DNA from: Salinisphaera sp. T31B1
Lineage (GTDB): Bacteria > Pseudomonadota > Gammaproteobacteria > Nevskiales > Salinisphaeraceae
DNA: 64,000 nucleotides
Direction: 5' to 3'
Assembly: GCF_040361275.1 (NCBI RefSeq)
Contig: NZ_APNH01000001.1
Coordinates: forward strand, 744,001 to 808,000
Shown: piece after piece, positions 44,418 to 53,602 of the stretch
Numbering within the stretch: the first letter of the stretch is position 1
Layout of the letters: each line of letters starts with the position of its first letter
Position numbers and translations under genes: made by a program
The notes under the pieces: generated by a model
What the model saw: the letters and a program-made list of their open reading frames with translations, nothing else
What the model was told of the DNA's origin: nothing
The model's database searches: none

Positions 44418-46142
44418 ATGGCCGCCACGATCTATCGCAATATTCCGGACAGTGCCGGCGAGAACGCCTATCGCGCCGATCCCGGTTTCGCCCAGTTGCT
44501 GCGCTTGTATGCGACCGAGGCCGAAGTCGCCCACGTCGAGCCGCGCTTCGACGAACTCGGTGCGCTGGTCGGCGACGAACTCGAGCAGCTCGCCCTGACC
44601 GCGGACAAGAACAAGCCGACGCTGGCCGTACGCCATCGCAACGCATCGCCGCGCAACGGCATCGACAAGCATCCGGCCTATATCGAACTCGAGCGGTATG
44701 CCTTTTCCCGTTTCGGGCTGGCGGCGATGTCCCACCGGCCGGGCGTGTTCGATTGGCCGGAGAAATGGCCGCCGATCATCAAGTACGGCCTGACCTACCT
44801 GTTCGTGCAGGCCGAGTTCGGACTGTGCTGCCCGTTGAGCATGACCGATGCCCTGACGCGCACGCTGGCGAAGTTCGGCGACAGAGCCTTGGTCGAGCGC
44901 TTCTTCGACGATCTCACCACCCAGGATTTCGACGCGCTCTGCCAGGGCGCAATGTTCATGACAGAGCAAGATGCCGGCTCGGATGTGGGTCGCATATCGA
45001 CCGAGGCACGCGAGGAAGACGGCGTCTGGAAGCTGTATGGCGACAAGTGGTTCTGTTCCAACGCCGATGCCGGTCTGGCCATGGTGCTGGCCCGTCCGTC
45101 CGGCGGCGGTGACGGCACGCGCGGGTTGACTCTGTTTCTACTGCCGCGTCACAAGGCGGACGGCGAGCTCAACGACTACCGCCTCGTGCGGCTCAAGGAC
45201 AAGCTTGGCACGCGCTCCATGGCTAGCGGCGAGATCACGCTCGACGGCGCCGAGGCCTATGTCGTGGGTGAGCCCGGCAGCGGCTTCAAGCAGATGACCG
45301 ACATGATCAACATGTCGCGCCTGTCCAACGGCGTGCGCTCGGCCGGGATGATGCGTCGCTGTGTCAACGAGGCGCTGTTCTTTTCGCGCCATCGCGAGGC
45401 GTTCGGGCACAAGCTCGTCGACCTGCCATTGATGTGGCGGACGCTGGTCAAGCTGATGACGCCGGCCGAACAGGGCCGCAGCATGGTGTTTCATACCGCC
45501 GACGTGCTCAAGCGAGCCGACGCTGGCGACGAGCGTGCCGCCAAGCTGCTGCGTATTCTGACCCCGCTCATCAAGTTCCGTACCACGCGTGACGCGCGCA
45601 AGGTCGCCGGCGACGCCATGGAAGTGCGTGGCGGTTGCGGTTATATCGAAGAGTTCTCCGATGCGCGCGTGCTGCGCGACGCACATCTCGGTTCGATCTG
45701 GGAAGGCACCAGCAATATCGTGGCGTTGGACGTTATCCGCTCGATCAAACGTGAGGATACGCTGGCGACACTCATGCCCTATCTGCGGGAATGCCTGGAT
45801 CAGGCAGCGTTGCCGACGGCCGGGCGTGCGCTGTTCGAAACGGCGCTGAGCCGAGTCGAATCTGCAGTCGCGGCGGTCACGGCGGATTCGCGCGCCACCA
45901 TCGACACCCGCGCCGTGGCCAGCGCGTTGTACAGCGTGAGCTCGGCGGTGTTCATGGCCTGGGAGGCCCGCCGTATCGGCGACGATTGGCGGCGATTGGC
46001 GCTGGCCTATCTCGTGCTCTGTCACCGCGTACTGCCGCGCGATCCGCTCGCAGGCGAATCGGTCGATATCGATCTGCTGCCGCATCTGCTGGCCGAAGCA
46101 TCGATGACCCTGGAGCAGGCACAGCGTTTCATGCCGGGATAG
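44418..46142 (+). CDS. AidB-like long-form acyl-CoA dehydrogenase
   Basis: A 574-residue acyl-CoA dehydrogenase of the long AidB-like subgroup. It contains MTEQDAGSDVGRIST, LYGDKWFCSNADAG, RLKDKLGTRSMASGEI, GGCGYIEEFSDARVLRD and WEGTSNIVALDV with the catalytic-region Glu. A C-terminal helical extension follows. The start ATG 44418 has GAGGG just upstream; the frame is open further upstream but that part overlaps the promoter region and is not protein-like. It is divergent from the itaconate operon, with an operator between them. It probably oxidises a branched or substituted acyl-CoA. Confidence 0.87.
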   Translation: MAATIYRNIPDSAGENAYRADPGFAQLLRLYATEAEVAHVEPRFDELGALVGDELEQLALTADKNKPTLAVRHRNASPRNGIDKHPAYIELERYAFSRFGLAAMSHRPGVFDWPEKWPPIIKYGLTYLFVQAEFGLCCPLSMTDALTRTLAKFGDRALVERFFDDLTTQDFDALCQGAMFMTEQDAGSDVGRISTEAREEDGVWKLYGDKWFCSNADAGLAMVLARPSGGGDGTRGLTLFLLPRHKADGELNDYRLVRLKDKLGTRSMASGEITLDGAEAYVVGEPGSGFKQMTDMINMSRLSNGVRSAGMMRRCVNEALFFSRHREAFGHKLVDLPLMWRTLVKLMTPAEQGRSMVFHTADVLKRADAGDERAAKLLRILTPLIKFRTTRDARKVAGDAMEVRGGCGYIEEFSDARVLRDAHLGSIWEGTSNIVALDVIRSIKREDTLATLMPYLRECLDQAALPTAGRALFETALSRVESAVAAVTADSRATIDTRAVASALYSVSSAVFMAWEARRIGDDWRRLALAYLVLCHRVLPRDPLAGESVDIDLLPHLLAEASMTLEQAQRFMPG

Positions 46143-46160
46143 GCTGAATTGTCAGTACAC

Positions 46161-46168
46161 TGTATACG
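46161..46168. promoter_or_regulatory. GTATAC operator before the second acyl-CoA dehydrogenase gene
   Basis: TGTATACG lies 55 bases upstream of ATG 46223, just downstream of a TTGTCA -35-like element (46149-46154). It shares the GTATAC core with three other gaps in the island. Confidence 0.55.
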
Positions 46169-46222
46169 ATTCAAAAATGACGATCGGTCGTCCCGGCCGA
46201 TCGGTTTTCAACAGGGGTTGCG

Positions 46223-47350
46223 ATGAGCGCAGTGCTGTCCGAATCCAATATCGATGAGCGCCGGATGCTGGCCGACGCGGTCCAGGGTTTTGCGCGCCAG
46301 GCGCCGCACGGCGACGGCGTCAGTCGTGCCCGTGCACTGAAAAATGGCGATGGCCATGTCGATACTGCGGCCTGGCAGGCCATGGCCGAATTGGGCTGGC
46401 TGGGTATCGCCGTACCGGAGGCCGCCGGCGGGCTGGGCCTCGGGGCCGGAGAGCTGGCCGTGGTGGCTCGCGGGCTGGGTGACGATGCGGCGCCCGAGCC
46501 GTTCGTAGCCGCCGTGTTCGCCCAGACGGTGATCGCAGCCTGTGACAACACGAAGCAGGTCGAGGCGCTGCTGGCCCCCAGTGTGGAAGCCGCCTCGACA
46601 CTCGCGATCGCCTGGCAGCCCGGCGCGGAGACGCTCGATCTTTCTGCCATCGTCGATCGTGTCGTCGACGGGCGGTTGAGCGCCCGCCGGCATCTGGTGC
46701 AGCCGGCCGAGGCCGATGTGTTCGTAGTGGCGGTTCGCGATGATGACGGCATTGCCCTTTATCAGGTGCCCCGCAAGATGCCCGGGGTAGCGACGACCGC
46801 ACGCCGGCAAGTCGACGGTAGCACCATGGTCACGCTCGATCTCGACGGTGTCGAGTTGAGCGATGGCGATCGGCTGGCCGCCGGGCGGTGCGGCGAGCAG
46901 GCGTTGCGACGCGGGCTGTGTGTCGCCCGTATCGTGGCCAGTGCCGAACTGCGCGGGCTGGCCGATCGGCTGTTCAGGCTCACCAGCGACTATCTGGCGT
47001 CACGCAAGCAGTTCGGCCAGCAGCTGTCGAGTTTCCAGGTACTGCGCCATCGCGCGGTGGATCTGTATATCCAGGGCGAGCTCATGGGGCATGCGCTGGC
47101 CCAGGCGGTACGGGCGATCGACCGGGACGTGCCGCTGATCGAGCTCGAGCGGGCCGCCGCGCGCGCGAAATCGCGCTGTTCGGACGCGGCCCTGCGTATC
47201 GGCCGCGAAGCGGTCCAGCTGCACGGTGCGATCGGTTATACCGAGGAGGCCGATGTCGGCGTCTATCTGCGCCGTGTCCTGAGCCTGTCTGCCTGGCTTG
47301 GCAACGCCACCGCCCAGCGCCGTGAATACGCGCGCCTGTGCCGCGATTGA
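46223..47350 (+). CDS. Acyl-CoA dehydrogenase, divergent (possible beta subunit)
   Basis: A 375-residue acyl-CoA dehydrogenase with a degenerate N-terminal half and a clearer C-terminal FAD-type domain (YLASRKQFGQQLSSFQVLRH, VQLHGAIGYTEEADV). The usual catalytic YEGT motif is absent. It is ten bases upstream of another acyl-CoA dehydrogenase of complementary type. Such pairs form alpha2-beta2 enzymes in steroid and other cyclic-acid degradation, with one subunit lacking full FAD-binding or catalytic sites. A heteromer is inferred. Confidence 0.85.
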   Translation: MSAVLSESNIDERRMLADAVQGFARQAPHGDGVSRARALKNGDGHVDTAAWQAMAELGWLGIAVPEAAGGLGLGAGELAVVARGLGDDAAPEPFVAAVFAQTVIAACDNTKQVEALLAPSVEAASTLAIAWQPGAETLDLSAIVDRVVDGRLSARRHLVQPAEADVFVVAVRDDDGIALYQVPRKMPGVATTARRQVDGSTMVTLDLDGVELSDGDRLAAGRCGEQALRRGLCVARIVASAELRGLADRLFRLTSDYLASRKQFGQQLSSFQVLRHRAVDLYIQGELMGHALAQAVRAIDRDVPLIELERAAARAKSRCSDAALRIGREAVQLHGAIGYTEEADVGVYLRRVLSLSAWLGNATAQRREYARLCRD

Positions 47351-47360
47351 GGATTCGAAC

Positions 47361-48512
47361 ATGACCGACTGGAATGCGCTGTCCGACGATGAATTCCGTG
47401 CCGAGGTTCGGCAGTATCTGGAGGCCGAGTATCCGGCCGAGCTGCGCCATATGCCGCGCCGACCGCGTTGGGCCGAGGTGCGCGACTGGTATCTCAAACG
47501 CGCGGCGGCGGGCTGGACGGCCACCGGTTGGCCGGTCGAGCACGGCGGCGTCGGACTGTCGCCGGCCAAGCAGCTGATCCATACCGAGGAACAGGAACGC
47601 ATCGGTGTGGCGCGCGCACCCGATCAGGGCGTGGTCATGGTTGGCCCGCTGCTGATTCGCTACGGTACGCCTGAGCAGCAGCAGAAGTATCTGCCGAAGA
47701 TCCTCAGCTGGGAGCATATCTGGTGTCAGGGTTACTCCGAGCCGAATTCGGGCTCGGACCTGGCCAGCCTGCGCACCGCCGCGGTCGCCGACGGCGAGGA
47801 ATACGTGGTCAACGGCCAGAAGACCTGGACCACGTTGGCTCAGGACGCTACGCATATCTTCTTGCTGGCGCGCACCGATCCCGAGGCGCCCAAGAAGCAG
47901 CAGGGCATCAGCTTCCTGCTGGTCGATCTGGAGACGCCGGGCATCACCATCCGGCCGATCGAGAACATCGCCGGGCACGAAGAATTCTGCGAAGTCTTTT
48001 TCGACGATGTGCGCGTGCCGCGTGACAGCCTGGTCGGCGAGCCCAACGACGGCTGGACCATGGCCAAGGCGCTGCTTGGCTTCGAGCGGCTTTTCCTGGG
48101 TAGCCCGAAACAGTCGCGCAACGCGCTGAGCCGGCTCGACGTGTTCGCCCGGGCGCGCGGGTTGCACGACGATCCGGCCTTCTCGGATGCCTATACGCGA
48201 CTGGCGCTGGATGTGGCCGATCTGTCCGAGGCCTTCGAGGCCTTCGCCGACCAGGTTCGGCGCGGCGAAACGCTCGGCGCGGATATTTCCTGGCTCAAGA
48301 TCTGGGGCACCGAGACCTTCGGTCGTATCGCCGAACTGGCCGTGCAGGCCGCCGACAGCGAGGCGGCGTTGGTCGACGGCCAGGACGCCGGCGACGACCA
48401 TGTCGACACCCTCACGCTGTATTTCAACTGTCTGCCGACCACCATCTACGGCGGCTCCAACGAGATCCAGCGCAACATTCTGGCCAAGCAGGTGCTGCGC
48501 CTGCCCGGCTGA
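47361..48512 (+). CDS. Acyl-CoA dehydrogenase (possible alpha subunit)
   Basis: A 383-residue acyl-CoA dehydrogenase with SEPNSGSDLASLRT, VVNGQKTWTTLAQDATHIF and TIYGGSNEIQRNILA. Its catalytic-base position is Gly (YGGS instead of YEGT), as in many dehydrogenases of heterotetrameric pairs that place the base elsewhere. It follows its partner after ten bases. I infer oxidation of a bulky or cyclic acyl-CoA thioester. Confidence 0.9.
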   Translation: MTDWNALSDDEFRAEVRQYLEAEYPAELRHMPRRPRWAEVRDWYLKRAAAGWTATGWPVEHGGVGLSPAKQLIHTEEQERIGVARAPDQGVVMVGPLLIRYGTPEQQQKYLPKILSWEHIWCQGYSEPNSGSDLASLRTAAVADGEEYVVNGQKTWTTLAQDATHIFLLARTDPEAPKKQQGISFLLVDLETPGITIRPIENIAGHEEFCEVFFDDVRVPRDSLVGEPNDGWTMAKALLGFERLFLGSPKQSRNALSRLDVFARARGLHDDPAFSDAYTRLALDVADLSEAFEAFADQVRRGETLGADISWLKIWGTETFGRIAELAVQAADSEAALVDGQDAGDDHVDTLTLYFNCLPTTIYGGSNEIQRNILAKQVLRLPG

Positions 48513-48551
48513 GCGCCCTAGAGCAAACCATTCGACGACAAGGAGACAGGC

Positions 48552-49466
48552 ATGAGTGAAGCGTCCGAACAGCGGGTGGCGATCGTCACCGGCGCCGGCG
48601 GCGGTATCGGCAAGGCGATCGCCCTGGAAATGGCGGCCGACGGCGCAGCCGTGGTAGTCAATGACCTGGGCACCAGCGTGTCGGGCGACGGGACCGACCA
48701 GTCGGCCGCCCAGGCAGTGGTCGACGAGATCAAGGCCGCCGGCGGCAACGCCGTGGCCAACACCGACAGCGTGGCCGAATACGCCGGCGCGTCCAATATC
48801 ATCGCCACGGCCATGGATACCTACGGCCGCGTGGATGCGGTGATCAACAACGCCGGCATCCTGCGCGACCGCATGTTCCACAAGATGGATCCGGACGAAT
48901 GGAAGGCGGTGATCGACGTGCATCTGCACGGCACCTTCAACGTCTCGCGTGCGGCCGCGCCGATCTTCCGGCAGCAGGAATACGGCGCCTATGTCCATAT
49001 GACCTCGACCTCGGGGCTGATCGGCAACCGGGGCCAGTCCAATTATTCGGCGGCCAAGCTCGGTATTGCGGCGCTGTCGAAATCGATCGCGCTCGACATG
49101 GCGGCCTTCAACGTGCGCTCGAACTGCATCAGCCCGTTCGCCTGGAGCCGCATGATCGGCTCGATCCCCACTGATACGCCCGAGCAGCAGGCGCGTGTCG
49201 ACAAGCTCAAATCCATGACGCCCGACAAGATTGCGGTGATGGCGACCTATCTGGCCAGCGATCGCGCCGAGGGTGTGTCCGGACAGATCTTCGCCGTCCG
49301 CGGCAACGAGATCTTCCTGATGAGCCAGAGCCGGCCGCTGCGCGGCATCCATCGCGGTGAAGGCTGGAACCCGGACAGCATCGCCGCCGAGGCGATCCCC
49401 GCGCTCAAGAGCCAGTTCTACGATCTGGAAGTCTCGGGCGAAGTCTTTTCCTGGGACCCGGTCTGA
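48552..49466 (+). CDS. Short-chain dehydrogenase, MFE2/17beta-HSD4-like
   Basis: A 304-residue NAD-dependent 3-hydroxyacyl-CoA dehydrogenase of the short-chain fold. It has VTGAGGGIGKAIAL, VVVNDLGTSVSGDG, NNAGILRD and the catalytic SNYSAAK with Tyr-x3-Lys. NDLG and AVANTDSV are marks of the peroxisomal multifunctional-enzyme-2 dehydrogenase group. It would act after the dehydrogenase and a hydratase in beta-oxidation. A strong hairpin follows. Confidence 0.9.
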   Translation: MSEASEQRVAIVTGAGGGIGKAIALEMAADGAAVVVNDLGTSVSGDGTDQSAAQAVVDEIKAAGGNAVANTDSVAEYAGASNIIATAMDTYGRVDAVINNAGILRDRMFHKMDPDEWKAVIDVHLHGTFNVSRAAAPIFRQQEYGAYVHMTSTSGLIGNRGQSNYSAAKLGIAALSKSIALDMAAFNVRSNCISPFAWSRMIGSIPTDTPEQQARVDKLKSMTPDKIAVMATYLASDRAEGVSGQIFAVRGNEIFLMSQSRPLRGIHRGEGWNPDSIAAEAIPALKSQFYDLEVSGEVFSWDPV

Positions 49467-49483
49467 GCGGCAGGCCATACGCA

Positions 49484-49509
49484 CGGCCGGACCGGACGGT
49501 CCGGCCGTT
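49484..49509 (+). terminator. Hairpin after the dehydrogenase genes
   Basis: ACGGCCGGACC (49484-49494) and GGTCCGGCCGT (49499-49509) form a perfect eleven-pair stem with a GGAC loop. No T run follows, so it may attenuate rather than stop transcription into the ligase gene. Confidence 0.55.
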
Positions 49510-49572
49510 GCCCCGATCATCAATACAACCATAGCGGGGCGACACGATCACGCGGCATTGACGGAGGAGTCC

Positions 49573-51186
49573 ATGTCACAAGCCGACGAGCGTGGCGAAA
49601 CGCTCAGCCAACTGTTGGCCAGCCAGGTCGAGCGGACGCCGGATGCCACGGCGCTCATCGACGCGCACGCGAGCCTGAGTTTTGCCGAGCTGGCCGATCG
49701 TGCGGCACGCGTGGCCGCCGGGCTGGCCGCCTGCGGGGTCGGCCCTGGCGACCGGGTCGCGGTCTGGCTGCCCAATCGGTTCGCCTGGGTCGAGCTGGAG
49801 TTCGCGCTCGCACGTCTGGGCGCGGTCGCGGTGGCGATCAACACCAAGTTCCGCAAGCACGAGGTCGAGGATATTCTCGAGCGCGCCGCGGCACGGTTGC
49901 TGGTGCTGCCGGGCGGCGCCGACGGGGTGGATTATCTCGCGCTGGTCGAGCAGTTCGAGCCCGACCGGCTGCGCACACTGGACACGGTGATCACCGTCGG
50001 CGAGCGCACGGCGAGTGGCGAAGTCGCCGGCCGGCCGAGTCTTGCCTATGACGATTTATACCAGCACGCCCCGGCCGACGACGGTGCACGCAGCGATGCG
50101 GCGTGCAACGTATTCACGTCGTCCGGTACCACCTCGGCGCCCAAGCTCGTGGTTCATCGCCAGTCGGCGATCACGCATCAGGCGCGGGCGATCGCGTCAC
50201 GGTTCGGTTTCGTCGCTGCGGCCGACACGGTGGTGCTCGCCATGCTGCCATTCTGCGGGGTGTTTGGATTCAACACGGTCATGGGCGCACTGGCGGCCGG
50301 TCGACCGGTGGTTCTGCAGCCGTCGTTCGATACCGACGGGGCCATCGAACTGATCGAGCGTCACCGGGTCACCTATACCTCCGGCTCGGACGAGATGTTC
50401 CGCCGTATTCTGGCCGCCGCGCCGGCCGAGCGTATCGCCAGCCTGCGATCGGGCGCGTTCGCCAATTTTAGCGCCGATGCCGCGGCACTGGTGGCCGATG
50501 GCCAGGCCCGGGGCATGCAGCTGTTCCAGACCTTCGGCTCGTCCGAGGTCCAGGCGCTGATGAGTCATGCGCCGGCCGGCTCCGGGCCCGCACGCTGGGC
50601 GCTGGGTGGCGGCACGCCGAGTTCGGATGCCACCCGGGTGCGGGTGCGCGACACCGAGACCGCAAAGCTGCTGCCCGACGGCGAGGCCGGCGAACTCGAG
50701 ATCGCCGGACCCAACGTCATGGTCGAGTACATGAACAACCCCGAGGCCACCGCGCGCACGGTGACCGCTGACGGCTATATCCGCACGGGCGATCTGGGTT
50801 ATATCGAGGGCCCGGACAGCTTCGTCTATCTGGCACGGCTGGGCGATACGCTGCGGCTGGGCGGATTCTTGGTTAATCCGCGCGAGATCGAAGCCTATCT
50901 GGAGGCATTCGAGTCGATCGCGCTGGCCCAGGTCGTCGCGGTCGACACCGATCGGGGGCCGCGGCCGGTGGCGTTCGTGATCGCCGCCGGAGATGCCGCC
51001 GTGATCGACGAGGCCGCGATCATCGATGCCTGCCAGGCAGACATGGCCAAGTTCAAGGTGCCGATCCGGCTGTTGCGTGTGGATGCGTTTCCGACCACCA
51101 GCAGCGCCAACGGCGAGAAGATCCAGAAAACCCGTCTGCGTGAACAGGCCCAGGCGGTCGTCGATGCCATGGAGGATTCGGCATGA
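49573..51186 (+). CDS. Acyl-CoA synthetase (AMP-forming)
   Basis: A 537-residue adenylate-forming ligase that would activate the incoming acid with CoA and ATP. The P-loop FTSSGTTSAPK, the YIRTGDLGYIEG hinge region and the catalytic Lys in NGEKIQKTR are present. ATG 49573 has GGAGGAG upstream. It overlaps the alcohol dehydrogenase by four bases. Its acid substrate is unknown; it probably starts the pathway. Confidence 0.9.
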   Translation: MSQADERGETLSQLLASQVERTPDATALIDAHASLSFAELADRAARVAAGLAACGVGPGDRVAVWLPNRFAWVELEFALARLGAVAVAINTKFRKHEVEDILERAAARLLVLPGGADGVDYLALVEQFEPDRLRTLDTVITVGERTASGEVAGRPSLAYDDLYQHAPADDGARSDAACNVFTSSGTTSAPKLVVHRQSAITHQARAIASRFGFVAAADTVVLAMLPFCGVFGFNTVMGALAAGRPVVLQPSFDTDGAIELIERHRVTYTSGSDEMFRRILAAAPAERIASLRSGAFANFSADAAALVADGQARGMQLFQTFGSSEVQALMSHAPAGSGPARWALGGGTPSSDATRVRVRDTETAKLLPDGEAGELEIAGPNVMVEYMNNPEATARTVTADGYIRTGDLGYIEGPDSFVYLARLGDTLRLGGFLVNPREIEAYLEAFESIALAQVVAVDTDRGPRPVAFVIAAGDAAVIDEAAIIDACQADMAKFKVPIRLLRVDAFPTTSSANGEKIQKTRLREQAQAVVDAMEDSA

Positions 51187-52274
51187 ATACCACCGTACCT
51201 GCGCGCATGACCGCGATCACCATGGCCCGATTCGGCGGGCCCGAGGTGCTCGAGCGCGCCACCGTCGACGTGCCGAGCGTCGGCGAAGACGATGTGCTGA
51301 TTCGGGTGGCCTATTGCGGGGTCTGTCGGCACGACCTGCTCACCCGGGCCGGCGCATTCCCGCGTATCGATCTGCCGGTGATCCTGGGCCATCAGGTCAG
51401 CGGCCATATCGTGGCCATGGGCGCGGCGGTGGCGGATTGTTCGATCGGCGACCGCGTGATGAGCATGATTTATACCGGCTGCGGCGGCTGTCCGGCCTGC
51501 GGCGACGGCAACCAGGCGCTGTGTCTGGACGAGCGGCCGCGTTTTCTGGGCGAGGATGTCGACGGCGGCTATGCCGAATACGTCAAGGTGCGCGCGGACA
51601 CCATCGTGCCGGTGCCGGACGAGGTCAGCCTCAAGGCGGCCTCGGTGGTCATCTGTACCGTTGGCACGGCCTACCATGCGCTGGTGACCCGCGCCGCCAT
51701 CCAGCCGGGAGAGACGGTGGTACTCACCGGCGCCAGCGGCGGCGTGGGTATTCATGCGCTTCGGCTGGCTCGTCTGCTGGGTGCACGTACGATCGCCATC
51801 ACCTCCAGCGAGCATCGCCGGGCCGGATTGGTGGCCGCCGGGGCGGACGAGGTCGTGGTCGCGCCCGAGCGCGACTTCGCCCGTCAGGTCAAGGCGCTCA
51901 CCGGCGGGCGCGGGGCCGATGCGGTGATCGAAATCGTTGGCGCGGCGACGCTTTCGGCCTCCATACACGCGGTGCGCAGCGGCGGGCGCGTGGTGATGCT
52001 CGGCAACGTCGAGGGCCTGCCGGCCGAGATTCGGCCGGCGCATTTCATCCTCAAGGAGATCAGCCTGGTCGGCACGAAATCCTGTACGGCCGACGAGGTC
52101 GCGCGCGCGCTGGCGTTGATCCGAACCGGCGAACTTGCGGTGGATGTGGGCGAGGCGATTCCCCTGGCCGATGCCGCGAGGCTGCACGAGCGCATGGACG
52201 CCAACGCCGCCGAGGGGCGTCTGGTACTCGAAGTGGCCGGCGAAGCGCCGAGCCTGCGACCTAAGTCTTGTTGA
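51183..52274 (+). CDS. Zinc-dependent alcohol dehydrogenase (MDR family)
   Basis: A 363-residue medium-chain dehydrogenase. Catalytic zinc ligands lie in CGVCRHD and GHQVSGHI, the structural zinc cluster in CGGCPACGDGNQALC, and the NAD(P) motif in TGASGGVGIHALRLA. It overlaps the acyl-CoA ligase gene. It could oxidise an alcohol group of the pathway substrate or reduce an enoyl group; the direction is unclear. Confidence 0.88.
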   Translation: MNTTVPARMTAITMARFGGPEVLERATVDVPSVGEDDVLIRVAYCGVCRHDLLTRAGAFPRIDLPVILGHQVSGHIVAMGAAVADCSIGDRVMSMIYTGCGGCPACGDGNQALCLDERPRFLGEDVDGGYAEYVKVRADTIVPVPDEVSLKAASVVICTVGTAYHALVTRAAIQPGETVVLTGASGGVGIHALRLARLLGARTIAITSSEHRRAGLVAAGADEVVVAPERDFARQVKALTGGRGADAVIEIVGAATLSASIHAVRSGGRVVMLGNVEGLPAEIRPAHFILKEISLVGTKSCTADEVARALALIRTGELAVDVGEAIPLADAARLHERMDANAAEGRLVLEVAGEAPSLRPKSC

Positions 52275-52282
52275 CCGGGTAC

Positions 52283-52290
52283 TGTATACA
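52283..52290. promoter_or_regulatory. GTATAC operator before the branched-chain-type ABC operon
   Basis: TGTATACA is a perfect eight-base palindrome nine bases after the alcohol dehydrogenase stop. It lies between a TTGACC (52271-52276) and a TAGCTT (52295-52300) element, that is, inside a possible promoter spacer of 18 bases. It is the best match of the four sites to TTGTATACAA. Confidence 0.6.
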
Positions 52291-52401
52291 AACGTAGCTT
52301 GAAGGACAGGGCGCGCTTCCGAACACGGTCGGATCGTCTTGACGAAGGATTCGGCCCGAACCCTTCGATAACAACCTGTGTGCGTACGAGAGGAATCGAA
52401 C

Positions 52402-53565
52402 ATGAGACAAGACCGACTCGGACGGCTGGGCATCCGCCGGATGCGCGTGGCCGTGCTCACCATCGCGGTGGCTCTGGTCGGCCTGGCCGGGCCGGCCCTG
52501 GCCGATGAGCCGACCTACGCGCTGGGCGCGCTGTTTCCGCTGACCGGACCCAACGCGGTCTACGGCAAGCTGTTCAGCGAAGGTGCGGATCTGGCGGTCG
52601 AGCATGTCAACGCCAGCGACGCCTTCGATGCCCGGCTGAAGATCGTCTATGCCGACAGCCAGGCGCTGCCCCAGCCCGCCGTCGTGGGCATGAACAAACT
52701 CGTCAACGTGGACGATGTGAAGTTCGTGCTGTCGGCATTCTCGGGGGTGAGCCAGGCGATCGCGCCGATCGGCAATCGGGCCCATGTGCTGATGGTCAAC
52801 GGCGGCGGCGTAAGTCCGGAACTGGCCATCGGCGATTACTTTCTCAACGATATCCCGCTGTCCGACGACGAGGTCAACGCGCTCTGGCCTTATGTCGTCA
52901 ACGAGATGGGAGCGAAGAAGATCGCCGTGATCCATGTCAACGACCCGTTCGGCAACGGCGTGAACAAGGTCATCAAGAAGCGCTGCGAAGAACTGGGCTG
53001 CTCGGTGGTTTCGGATATTTCGGTCGATCCGTCGGCGACGAGTTTCCAGTCGGAGGTGGTCAAGCTTCGCGTGTCGGGCGCGGATGCGATCTATATCGCC
53101 TCCTACGGCCAACAGCAGAACGTGATCGCCAAGCAGCTGCGCGATGGCGGCATTCGTACCCAACTGCTCAGCTACTCTGCGTTCGGGATACCGACCACGC
53201 AGAAGCTCGGCGCCGCCGACGGCGCCATCTACACGGCCGAACATATCGACTACGACGCCAACGACCGGACGCGTGAATTCTTGACCGACTTCAAGGACAA
53301 GTACGGCGAGAAACCCAACTACTACCAGATCAATTACTACAACGCGGTGCTGATCTATGCCCAGCTGATCGATCACCTGCAGGGCCAGGACCGCGAGGTC
53401 ACCGGCGAGAATCTGAAGGCGGCACTGCACGAGATCGGTACGTTCGAAGTGGTCGGCGGTGACGTGACTTTCCGCGCCGACGGAACCGTGCGCATGCCGA
53501 TCGAGATCAATCAGATCAAGGGTGGCGAATCGACGGTGCTCAAGACCGTGGAGCTTGCCGACTGA
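52402..53565 (+). CDS. Branched-chain amino-acid-type ABC transporter substrate-binding protein
   Basis: A 387-residue periplasmic receptor of the LivJ family with a signal peptide ending near ALA-DEP. Typical segments are GALFPLTGPNAVYGKLF, FVLSAFSGVSQAIAPIG and KIAVIHVNDPFGNGVNK. ATG 52402 follows AGAGGAA. Family members near CoA-ligases often bring in aromatic or branched carboxylic acids rather than amino acids, which fits this locus. Confidence 0.9.
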   Translation: MRQDRLGRLGIRRMRVAVLTIAVALVGLAGPALADEPTYALGALFPLTGPNAVYGKLFSEGADLAVEHVNASDAFDARLKIVYADSQALPQPAVVGMNKLVNVDDVKFVLSAFSGVSQAIAPIGNRAHVLMVNGGGVSPELAIGDYFLNDIPLSDDEVNALWPYVVNEMGAKKIAVIHVNDPFGNGVNKVIKKRCEELGCSVVSDISVDPSATSFQSEVVKLRVSGADAIYIASYGQQQNVIAKQLRDGGIRTQLLSYSAFGIPTTQKLGAADGAIYTAEHIDYDANDRTREFLTDFKDKYGEKPNYYQINYYNAVLIYAQLIDHLQGQDREVTGENLKAALHEIGTFEVVGGDVTFRADGTVRMPIEINQIKGGESTVLKTVELAD

Positions 53566-53602
53566 TGAGTGCCGGGTCGGTCGCAACGATGACGGACACG
53601 CC

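Noticed and set aside
49357-49572. An upstream in-frame extension of the acyl-CoA synthetase
   Set aside because: It would overlap the preceding dehydrogenase gene; ATG 49573 has a strong ribosome site and starts the conserved protein.
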